Below are positions 7,069-13,603 of a stretch of DNA of 21,794 nt, piece by piece; position 1 is the stretch's first letter; every line of letters begins with the position of its first letter. Source of the DNA: a virus; the IMG/VR virus record IMGVR_UViG_3300027782_003696, positions 1 to 21,794 of that record. The stretch is one strand, 5' to 3'. The notes beneath the pieces are model-generated. The model was not told the DNA's origin and made no database searches. It was given only the letters and a program-made list of their open reading frames with translations. The position numbers and the translations under genes are program-made.

Positions 7069-8172
7069 CTAGTCTGTTAGTTTACTTAATAACATTTTAC
7101 TATGAAAAAACCTTTTTGTCAATTGTTCTGCTTGTTTTTGGACAAAGGGAATAGTTGTTTTATAATTTTCTATATATCCTACTATAGTTTTAACTAATAA
7201 ATGCCGATTTTGGACATAATCCCCCCAAGACTCAGTCCATAGACTAGGATATTTGAACTGATCTTCGTACATTTCGGTATAGCTTAACCGATCTGGAACC
7301 ATTGGAATAGCACCTACTAACGCTCCTTCATAACAACTAATGCCCAATGTTTCCTGTAAATTAGCACTAAACACTATTTTGGATTCACCTAATAGGTTGT
7401 GGTATTCGTTTTTACTTAACTGTTGATCTTGGCATACTACAAATTCATATTGTGGTAACTGATCTTTTAAGTCTCGGAATATCTCAACTTGTTTTTCTGG
7501 AGCAATACGATGTGGAAAAAGAATTAAATCACGTTTGGGCATATTTTTATACGGAGTTAAGATATCATCCATATATTCCATTGGCCAACCTGTGCGTACA
7601 ATCTTTGAAAACTTACCTTTTAACACTTCTTCTAGTTCTTCTTCGTACCAGGCATTTTCATAGATTGATCCGCTGTTGAGTAATTCACGAAAGAATAATT
7701 CTATGTGGAAGTTTGTAGCAAAGTAGTTATGATCATAACAATGATAAAAACTTTTTTCAGCATTTCGAACCCAAGGAGCATCGCCGATCAACCGACCTAG
7801 GAAATCGTGTTCGTCATAACTTCCAGCGTGCCAAAGTCCGTGAATAGTTACAGGCATCTCTAACAACGAGCTCATGTATTTGAGATTGATGACCCCAGGA
7901 TGCCAAGCATCAGTAAAAATAAAATGATCTCCTGCTCTAACAGATCCGGAGCAGAATAAGCGACTAATCTCCTCAACCTGTCGAGACTTATATATATTGG
8001 TGCCACCAAAATTAAGGAAAGCGCCAGGAGTTGTGGCACTAGGAATATCTTCAGGACCACAGATAACTTGAACATCATGACCTGCCTTTTTAAGTAGTTT
8101 AGGAATGTGAGATTTCCACTCGCCTGTATAACGAGTGGAAACAGCCTCGAGATCAACGAGAAATACGGTCAT
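7069..8172 (-). CDS. GT-B fold glycosyltransferase (GT1/GT4-like)
   Basis: A 367-residue putative glycosyltransferase. The C-terminal half shows a typical nucleotide-sugar-binding unit: LILFPHRIAPEKQ (around 216-228, the first strand and a conserved R/K region), and ETLGISCYEGALVGAIP with the E-x7-E pair (E274, E282) of retaining GT-B enzymes. The N-terminal half (MTVFLVDLEAVSTR, then FTDAWHPG) forms the acceptor domain. The ATG at 8172 is chosen for its AGAGAG ribosome site and the 20-bp overlap; an ATG at 8223 would overlap the previous gene by 71 bp. Acceptors could be modified phage DNA, virion proteins or host surface glycans; the sequence does not decide. It is the last gene of the long clamp operon, and its 3' end carries the subtilase promoter. 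Confidence 0.8.
   Translation of the reverse strand: MTVFLVDLEAVSTRYTGEWKSHIPKLLKKAGHDVQVICGPEDIPSATTPGAFLNFGGTNIYKSRQVEEISRLFCSGSVRAGDHFIFTDAWHPGVINLKYMSSLLEMPVTIHGLWHAGSYDEHDFLGRLIGDAPWVRNAEKSFYHCYDHNYFATNFHIELFFRELLNSGSIYENAWYEEELEEVLKGKFSKIVRTGWPMEYMDDILTPYKNMPKRDLILFPHRIAPEKQVEIFRDLKDQLPQYEFVVCQDQQLSKNEYHNLLGESKIVFSANLQETLGISCYEGALVGAIPMVPDRLSYTEMYEDQFKYPSLWTESWGDYVQNRHLLVKTIVGYIENYKTTIPFVQKQAEQLTKRFFHSKMLLSKLTD
7094..7122 (-). promoter_or_regulatory. Consensus sigma-70-type promoter for the subtilase operon
   Basis: On the minus strand: a perfect -35 TTGACA (7122-7117), a 17-base spacer, and -10 TAAAAT (7099-7094). It lies inside the last 20 codons of the glycosyltransferase gene, 34 bases before the subtilase ATG at 7060. 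It would give the subtilase, PRTase, small protein and HIT gene independent transcription by host-type RNA polymerase. Confidence 0.75.
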
Positions 8173-8425
8173 CTCTCTTGCCTTTGTAAGGTTCGCGAAC
8201 ACGAGCTGGTTCTGGACGACCATCTGCTTCTCGACGTGCCTTGCGCTCTAGGTACTCTTGAGTACGCTGGAATGCTTTGTAGTCGACACTGCGATATAAA
8301 TCCGCGGGGTTAAATTCAATTAGATTGATCCTACAATGATCAAGCCACTTGTCTAAGTCATCAAAAATCTTTGAGACTTCAGGTTTCAAACGCAGGGTTT
8401 TTTTAATGTAGGCAGGAATTGCCAT
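8153..8425 (-). CDS. Hypothetical basic small protein
   Basis: A 90-residue protein, MAIPAYIKKTLRLKPEVSKI at the start, then a helical central part (IFDDLDKWLDHCRINLIEF) and a very basic, probably unstructured tail (RKARREADGRPEPARVREP). The charge pattern fits a nucleic-acid- or acidic-surface-binding protein, but I know no family. It has a good AAAGGA ribosome site and overlaps the glycosyltransferase start by 20 bp. GC content at its 3' end looks a little higher than its neighbours. Confidence 0.75.
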   Translation of the reverse strand: MAIPAYIKKTLRLKPEVSKIFDDLDKWLDHCRINLIEFNPADLYRSVDYKAFQRTQEYLERKARREADGRPEPARVREPYKGKRDDRISR

Positions 8426-8437
8426 TTTTATTTCCTT

Positions 8438-8827
8438 TTAATATTTGATAAAAGAACCATTTTCTCCATCTTCGGAGACCTCAATCCAAACCTCACGGCT
8501 TGGATACTTTGCTTCGATCTGAGCATGTAAATCATCACTCATCATCTCACAACTTCTGTAGTCTAACGTAAGTAAACTATCTCTGTAGAGATTTTGTAAC
8601 CAACGCTTAAACTGAATAAATTCAATATCACGATCATTATGTGTAACACTGATCCAAACACGAAAGTGAAATATGTGTCTATGTTGGTTTGCTAAAAAAC
8701 TAACATCGTATTCATCACCTGTTGCTAAATTTGGATCTGTTGCGGCTGCCGGATAGCAGTGGATTCCTTCTTTACGGAATTGCACCCAAATCATTTTTTT
8801 AGGGCGCATGTCTTGTCTAATAATCAT
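8438..8827 (-). CDS. QueD / 6-pyruvoyl-tetrahydropterin synthase-like T-fold protein
   Basis: A 129-residue protein that fits the T-fold of QueD (6-carboxytetrahydropterin synthase) when aligned by eye. IHCYP corresponds to the AHRLP-type first zinc ligand (H23). QHRHIFHFRV corresponds to the LHGHSF-type motif with the other two ligands (H49, H51). IEFIQFKRWL matches the family's IDFxxLK helix, and VWIEVSEDGENG matches the strand with the substrate-binding Glu. The catalytic Cys normally found just before the second zinc motif is absent, and the LDHH dyad is LDYR (D89-Y90), so the known mechanism cannot run unchanged. It may be a divergent enzyme or a binding subunit. ATGA overlap with the upstream gene. 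Together with queE and dpdA it supports a 7-deazaguanine pathway. The homology is probable, not certain. Confidence 0.6.
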   Translation of the reverse strand: MIIRQDMRPKKMIWVQFRKEGIHCYPAAATDPNLATGDEYDVSFLANQHRHIFHFRVWISVTHNDRDIEFIQFKRWLQNLYRDSLLTLDYRSCEMMSDDLHAQIEAKYPSREVWIEVSEDGENGSFIKY

Positions 8828-9354
8828 TTTATGATCTCATCTTTAGAGTATTCATCCCAATTGGTAAAATATTTACGTTGTGTTATGGCACCAATCGGTA
8901 CACACCATACACCTGGATTTGAGGCTTCAAAGTCTTTATCATCAATCTTTATTGTAGCATTATATCCTAACTGTTGTAAATAGGGCAATTTCACCGAAAT
9001 CTGTGGAATGAATCTGCGATATTCTGTTAGTCCACTTTCTAATAACCCTTCCACCTGTGCTACATCTAGATCTAGAGTGCACCAGTAATTAGCACCGAGG
9101 CACGCTTCAATCAGGATTTCCCAATGACGCCATGCAACACTATCGTTAATTTCTAATTTTGGAAAACTTTGATTAGCACCAAAATAGATATGACGACATT
9201 CATTTTTTTCAGCCTTTTCTAATATAGTTCCGATACTGTGGAGGACACCTACTACAAATAACGTCTTCATACCGTAGGCAGGTGTACGTTCAATCTCTGT
9301 ACCTATAAAAAATTCTATTGCTTCTGATTCGCCTGTATTATATGTTCGTTTCAT
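8824..9354 (-). CDS. Conserved-looking protein of unknown function next to the queD-like gene
   Basis: A 176-residue protein beginning MKRTYNTGESEAIEFFIGTE. Regions that look conserved are FFIGTEIERTPAYGMKTLFV (about 15-34), RHIYFGANQSFP (54-65), NYWCTLDLDV and ISVKLPYLQQLGYNATIKID. The alternating strand/helix pattern suggests an alpha/beta fold, possibly a partial TIM-barrel-like unit. No metal or nucleotide motif is certain. It overlaps the queD-like gene and the small membrane-protein gene by 4 bp each, so co-expression is nearly certain, and a function tied to the deazaguanine pathway is a sensible hypothesis. I believe close relatives occur in marine T4-like phages, but I cannot confirm this here. 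Confidence 0.75.
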   Translation of the reverse strand: MKRTYNTGESEAIEFFIGTEIERTPAYGMKTLFVVGVLHSIGTILEKAEKNECRHIYFGANQSFPKLEINDSVAWRHWEILIEACLGANYWCTLDLDVAQVEGLLESGLTEYRRFIPQISVKLPYLQQLGYNATIKIDDKDFEASNPGVWCVPIGAITQRKYFTNWDEYSKDEIIK

Positions 9355-9533
9355 TTTTCTTTGTTATTAATTTGTTCAAGTAATACTATAATATAACAGA
9401 ATGTGATCAAATAAGCAATATTACGTAGCCCAAGAATACTAAATCCTATGTATGCCGCAACAAAGATTGCAAGGCGATGTTCTTTTAGCTGATTGAATCC
9501 TTCTTTAATATCATTATAGATCTTTTTTATCAT
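9351..9533 (-). CDS. Small membrane protein
   Basis: A 60-residue protein with a basic amphipathic N terminus (MIKKIYNDIKEGFNQLKEHR) followed by two hydrophobic segments, about residues 22-37 (LAIFVAAYIGFSILGL) and 39-55 (IAYLITFCYIIVLLEQI), separated by a single Arg/Asn turn. It should form a helical hairpin in the inner membrane. Overlaps the next gene by 4 bp. No family recognised; small phage membrane proteins are often involved in lysis control or superinfection exclusion, but nothing here decides that. Confidence 0.7.
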   Translation of the reverse strand: MIKKIYNDIKEGFNQLKEHRLAIFVAAYIGFSILGLRNIAYLITFCYIIVLLEQINNKEK

Positions 9534-9536
9534 TGT

Positions 9537-10694
9537 TTATCCTATTATTCTTTTTAAGGATTCTTCTGGATCCCACTCTCGACAATATTTTTTGCGATTA
9601 GTACGACCCTCTTTGGTATCAGGATCATAGTCAATCCAGTTAAACTCTATGCCATTACACTTGGGACAATGGCTATCGTAGTTGGGGTCTTCAATTCTTT
9701 CTTCACCTTTGCCCACCCATCCGCACGTTTTATCTTCACACTCGAGGTCTACGGGCTCAGGTGGTTGATTAACCCAACTGCTAGTATCCCAGGTATATCC
9801 ACTCCAGCTGACTACATCGGCGATTGTATTAAATTTACCATATTCCCATTCGCCAAAATTTTCACCGTCCCAATAGGCCGAACCATATGTTGTACCGTAA
9901 TGTCGCCACGTGCAACTATAGTATCCCGGGATTGTAGGCTTTTGTTTATTAAACTTAAATGTCTTAGATTTTTCCCAGGTGCTTGGGCTTGTACCATATT
10001 CAGGATGTCCCCAATCTTTCTCTTCGGGCTCGTAATTTTCCCATTCACCATTTTCTTTAACTAGGCACATAGTAAAGTCTGAGCTCTTACCGTCTGTGCT
10101 ACCGCCCCAATTATCAATGTCTTCCCCGTTATAAGTCACAGCATTAACAAGTTCTTCTCCGTCAATATCATCGTACTGCAGAGTTAATTTAGTAATATCA
10201 AATGGTTCGGTTAATTCGATCTCGCCTTCGAAGAAAGTTCCTTTTTCGTTGCTGGATCCTATGAACACAACGGTGCCTTCTGGAGATTGCCCTACCCACA
10301 CTTCGTTATCACATTCCCATTCTATACTATCATTGCTACATCCATCAAAGCTGTCAAGTGATGCTTCTACAACAGTTTCCCCATGTTCATCTTCAATTTG
10401 CAGTGTTCCAGCGTTTTTATTCACACCATTAACGTGTGCAAGATTATCACATTCGTACCAGGATCCGGGAAGGAATGGGAGTCGATCTGCATCAAGTTCC
10501 ATATCATCTGCGGCATCATTATTCCACGAAATATCAGATAAATCAACTTGGTTATCCATACAGTAGTCCCATGCTTCACGTTCTACGGTTCCCATAACCT
10601 TTTCTCCACCATAGCCCCACAATGATATTTTGTAGGTGCGTGGTGTGAATTTTAATACTTCTATAAGTTTTTGTTGATCTTCTAGCGTTGCCAT
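9537..10694 (-). CDS. Acidic protein with C-terminal zinc ribbon
   Basis: A 385-residue, strongly acidic, tryptophan-rich protein of unknown function. The N-terminal 65 residues are helical, the centre is beta-rich, and there are two related-looking units with a PGxxYxC and WDG pattern (near residues 76 and 268: FLPGSWYECDN and IPGYYSCTWRHYG, the latter followed by AYWDGENFGEW). The C terminus carries four cysteines, C319-x4-C324 and C343-x2-C346, spaced as a zinc ribbon. The AYWDG...W...W-G-Y-x-W part recalls DUF551-like phage domains; this is a weak resemblance. The acidity could mimic DNA. It lies two bases downstream of the Bax-inhibitor-like gene and three bases upstream of the small membrane protein gene. 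Confidence 0.75.
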   Translation of the reverse strand: MATLEDQQKLIEVLKFTPRTYKISLWGYGGEKVMGTVEREAWDYCMDNQVDLSDISWNNDAADDMELDADRLPFLPGSWYECDNLAHVNGVNKNAGTLQIEDEHGETVVEASLDSFDGCSNDSIEWECDNEVWVGQSPEGTVVFIGSSNEKGTFFEGEIELTEPFDITKLTLQYDDIDGEELVNAVTYNGEDIDNWGGSTDGKSSDFTMCLVKENGEWENYEPEEKDWGHPEYGTSPSTWEKSKTFKFNKQKPTIPGYYSCTWRHYGTTYGSAYWDGENFGEWEYGKFNTIADVVSWSGYTWDTSSWVNQPPEPVDLECEDKTCGWVGKGEERIEDPNYDSHCPKCNGIEFNWIDYDPDTKEGRTNRKKYCREWDPEESLKRIIG

Positions 10695-10696
10695 GA

Positions 10697-11395
10697 TTAG
10701 TCCTTTTTGTCGCCAAATAGTTGTAATAGATTAATAAACAAATTGATAAAGTCCATATACAATGTTAATGCTCCGCGAATCTCAGCAACATCAGTGGTAT
10801 CGGTACTTATTTCTTCTCGGATCTGTTGTGTATCGTAGGCTGTTAATCCAAGAAAGATAATGATAGCCAAAGTACTGATCATCATCTGCATAGCGGTACT
10901 ACCGATAAAAATATTAACAATGCTGGCAATAATAATAGCAATGAGACCGACAATCATAAACTTACCAAGACTGTCTAAACTACGTTTGGTAAAGTATCCA
11001 TAAAAACTCATAGTGCCAAATAAAATTGCCGCACCCATAAATGCTGATACAATACTGCCCATTGTAAATATTGCAAAGATCATTGCCATACTTAAACCCA
11101 TCAATGCCGCAAATCCGTGTAAGCATAATTGAGCAACACTCTTGCTAGGTTCTTTTGCCAGGACCATGCCAACACCAAACACTGCCGCTAATGGTGCAAA
11201 GATTACAATCCATTTCATTACGCCTGTAAAAAAGAATTGTAACAACACCGGGCTAGATCCTACAAAATAACTTACTAGCATTGACACAACTACTGCCATC
11301 CCCATATGACCATATACACGGCCCATTGCGCTATTAATTTGTTCTGCTGAACGATAATTTATAACTTCATTTTCTGCATAGTTTGAATCAAACAT
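10697..11395 (-). CDS. Bax inhibitor-1 / YccA family membrane protein
   Basis: A 232-residue integral membrane protein of the BI-1 (TMBIM/YccA/YetJ) family. Seven hydrophobic helices are visible at about 31-46, 60-80, 89-111, 114-134, 146-165, 168-187 and 207-226. The family signatures are present: GLTAYDTQQI with D188 and ALTLYMDFINLFINLLQLFG with D215, which correspond to the paired aspartates that set the pH-dependent calcium leak in the bacterial homologue YetJ. The cytosolic N terminus (IDSNY-like, then INSAMGRVYGHM) is also typical. In bacteria YccA binds and restrains the membrane protease FtsH; a phage copy might protect membrane proteins from FtsH or alter ion flux before lysis. That role is inferred. 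Phage carriage is unusual. Confidence 0.9.
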   Translation of the reverse strand: MFDSNYAENEVINYRSAEQINSAMGRVYGHMGMAVVVSMLVSYFVGSSPVLLQFFFTGVMKWIVIFAPLAAVFGVGMVLAKEPSKSVAQLCLHGFAALMGLSMAMIFAIFTMGSIVSAFMGAAILFGTMSFYGYFTKRSLDSLGKFMIVGLIAIIIASIVNIFIGSTAMQMMISTLAIIIFLGLTAYDTQQIREEISTDTTDVAEIRGALTLYMDFINLFINLLQLFGDKKD

Positions 11396-11396
11396 T

Positions 11397-11603
11397 TTAG
11401 TTCTCCTTGATTTTCTTTTTGCGAGTAGCTTTAGGTTTTACTTCTGTTAAACTATCCAATGCGGCCTGTACATCACGTACTAGCTCATCCCAATGTGTTT
11501 CAAATTCTATACGACCATCTGGATGTTCTATACGAGTACTGTGGCTTCCTCGGATCACTACAGGTTCGGCCATTTCTACTGTTTCTTTTTTCTTTCTAGG
11601 CAT
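11397..11603 (-). CDS. Hypothetical small charged protein
   Basis: A 68-residue protein with lysine-rich ends (MPRKKKETVE at the start, TRKKKIKEN at the end) and a short central domain (HPDGRIEFETHWDELVRDVQ). No recognised family. It overlaps the dpdA stop by 8 bp and its stop is one base before the start of the Bax-inhibitor-like gene, so it is co-translated in the clamp operon. Confidence 0.7.
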   Translation of the reverse strand: MPRKKKETVEMAEPVVIRGSHSTRIEHPDGRIEFETHWDELVRDVQAALDSLTEVKPKATRKKKIKEN

Positions 11604-13248
11604 TTTCTATTAATCCTTCCTCTAGGGCTCTTAATTCATCGTCATCTGGATTGGCTAAATCAATTTCTTCCTGTTCAGTGACAACCGTTTCAAATAAATT
11701 GTTAAACGTATTCTGTGCAGGGCCACCTTGTAATCGAGCACCTTCTAAACTTCGAAGGAATGCCCCAGCTTCATCAATCATATCCATTGCTTCTTTTTTA
11801 GTTGTGGTATTAAACAGGTCTTCAACAAAGTTGGCAAAGTATAAAATATTGCGTGGAACCCAATCACTATACTCGTCACTCATATCCGCTGATTTAACTT
11901 TTTTCCAAGCTCTCCAATCAATCTTATCTTTTGTCTTGGCAACTTCAATATCCATTAAGTGTTGGGCACGTTGTACAGCAACAATATGACAGTATACATT
12001 ATGACCCATCATAAGAGCGTAGGCAAAACTATCCCAACTTGTTTTATTTGGAATTTTACCTAGTTTATTAAGTTTAGGAACTTCGTGATAGTGTTCTGGC
12101 TTAAGATGATCAAATTTAATCTGAGCACCCTTGCTGTCTACACCTAATTCGGCATCCGTCTTACGCTTACCTACATTATAGTAAGCAATGTCTGCCATAG
12201 TAAGTCTTCGACCTATTTCTGATTCAAATGGGAATGGGATGTCTGATCCCGAGAGTGATTTATTATCTGGCGCTTTGTCCATAATAACACTCCAACGTTT
12301 CGGATTGTGTATTGCGTTGGTGTAGACAAGTCCGTGTGCGGTTGCAATAAACGGTGACGCACAGTCAAAAGAGATGGTAAGTTCTTCATTAATATGTTTC
12401 CTTATTTGTCTTTGTATCAGAGTCAAGTAGCATGACCAATCTAACTGAGCGGTGCCCAGGAAGTGAATCCAATCTTTACCAGTGAGCATACCTTCGTCAC
12501 GCATGATCATCAGTCGCTTCAATGTAATGTCCATCTTACACATATTAGCACCACCAAATGCCCAACCTTCTGCTTCACGACCCTTATACTTGCCTTTAGG
12601 ATCGCTGAACTCTTTTACCCCCTGATACCACTTTTCAGCAGTATCCCAATCACCGCCTTGTAATACGTTAAGCCATTTAGTTTGCCCCAATCGATTTTTT
12701 AAGAAATAATCGTTATTAAACTTGGTCTTTTCCAAACAATCTTCAAATGTTTTCAATCCTGTCTTTGGACTATGGATATGATCACAGGCCCAGGTCGGTA
12801 CGTCTAACATCATTGACCAATCAGCAGTGACTTCTAACCACTCTAAAATACTTTGGCGTGTTTTATTTGCGGCAGGACCATCAAAGTTCAACCAATCAAA
12901 CTTTAGAACACCTTTACCGATCTGGTATCCACCCGAGTCGCCTAGGATCATCGTAGCACCACGATCGCGTTGCTGGATCATTGATTCCTGTGTTAGACTT
13001 TTGTTCAAATCTAACTGTGCGTGACCTGCTGAATACAGTCCATACTTATATGTAAAGTATCCATCTTCTGGATTAAGAAAATTCATACCTTCAATCCCAC
13101 GATCAAATCCTGCTGGAATACGGGCCTTTGGTACAAACTCTTCTAATCGTTGTTTAGCTACATAGGTACTATAGAAACTACTGATAGCTGGCAAATACAC
13201 AGCATAGTCTTTCTGTAGCGGGGTTAGGTTAACTGGTGGTCTTTTCAT
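11596..13248 (-). CDS. dpdA: DpdA-like 7-deazaguanine DNA transglycosylase (TGT superfamily)
   Basis: A 550-residue protein of the tRNA-guanine transglycosylase superfamily; DpdA members exchange guanine in DNA for a 7-deazaguanine base. TGT landmarks appear in the correct order: GDSGGYQ (103-109; TGT base-binding D102), MLDVP (D149; TGT D156), NVLQGG (194-199), GWAFGG (228-233; TGT G229/G230 substrate loop), FLGT (263-266), and SFDCASPFIATAHG (293-306), in which D295 matches the catalytic nucleophile D280 of the family's FDCVxPTRxARNG motif. The zinc-site cysteines (CxCxxC) are missing, though an HN pair (H416-N417) remains where the zinc-site histidine would be. It is much longer than tRNA TGT (about 380). 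It overlaps a small structural-type gene by 20 bp, directly after the sliding clamp. A tRNA-acting enzyme is the alternative but less likely in this context. Confidence 0.85.
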   Translation of the reverse strand: MKRPPVNLTPLQKDYAVYLPAISSFYSTYVAKQRLEEFVPKARIPAGFDRGIEGMNFLNPEDGYFTYKYGLYSAGHAQLDLNKSLTQESMIQQRDRGATMILGDSGGYQIGKGVLKFDWLNFDGPAANKTRQSILEWLEVTADWSMMLDVPTWACDHIHSPKTGLKTFEDCLEKTKFNNDYFLKNRLGQTKWLNVLQGGDWDTAEKWYQGVKEFSDPKGKYKGREAEGWAFGGANMCKMDITLKRLMIMRDEGMLTGKDWIHFLGTAQLDWSCYLTLIQRQIRKHINEELTISFDCASPFIATAHGLVYTNAIHNPKRWSVIMDKAPDNKSLSGSDIPFPFESEIGRRLTMADIAYYNVGKRKTDAELGVDSKGAQIKFDHLKPEHYHEVPKLNKLGKIPNKTSWDSFAYALMMGHNVYCHIVAVQRAQHLMDIEVAKTKDKIDWRAWKKVKSADMSDEYSDWVPRNILYFANFVEDLFNTTTKKEAMDMIDEAGAFLRSLEGARLQGGPAQNTFNNLFETVVTEQEEIDLANPDDDELRALEEGLIENA

Positions 13249-13603
13249 CTTTACTCAATATTGTGGTTATTTGTAACTGCTCTTGTGCCTTGACTACTGC
13301 CTCATATGCTATTTTAACAGACGGATTAGTTTCGATCAACTTCTCAATCTTCCGTTCTTCATCACGTTTAGTTTTAGCCCAATCTAATAGATCAACTGCT
13401 TCTTGATCTAATTCTACAGTGGCATAAGCACTGGCTAACGGTATCCAACCATTTCCGTCATATATTTCTACATTCTGGTTGCCGGTGTTAAATCTCATAT
13501 TGCCAACACCCTGAGCACCGGAAAAGTTGTTGATATAGTTAGTACCAGGGCTACCGCCATAAACATTGAGATAGCGGCCACCTGAACTTATGCTCTTGAT
13601 CAT
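13229..13603 (-). CDS. Small virion-type protein (fibre-like N terminus)
   Basis: A 124-residue protein. The Gly/Asn/Ser-rich N-terminal half contains YINNFSGAQGVGNMRFNTG and VEIYDGNGWIPL, a pattern (GxMRxNTxxxxxEVYDGxxW) shared by many tailed-phage fibre, neck and decoration proteins. The C-terminal half (QEAVDLLDWAKTKRDEERK onward) is helical and charged. A minor structural role is therefore likely, although the gene lies between the clamp and dpdA. TAATG overlap with the clamp stop and a 20-bp overlap with dpdA. Function not proven. Confidence 0.75.
   Translation of the reverse strand: MIKSISSGGRYLNVYGGSPGTNYINNFSGAQGVGNMRFNTGNQNVEIYDGNGWIPLASAYATVELDQEAVDLLDWAKTKRDEERKIEKLIETNPSVKIAYEAVVKAQEQLQITTILSKDEKTTS

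Noticed and set aside
8173-8223. Earlier ATG for the glycosyltransferase at 8223
   Set aside because: Would overlap the upstream gene by 71 bp; the ATG at 8172 has a ribosome site and begins at the first predicted strand.
9669-10064. Plus-strand frame of 131 codons
   Set aside because: Lies fully inside the acidic zinc-ribbon gene, has no family-like motifs, and is opposite to the direction of every supported gene.
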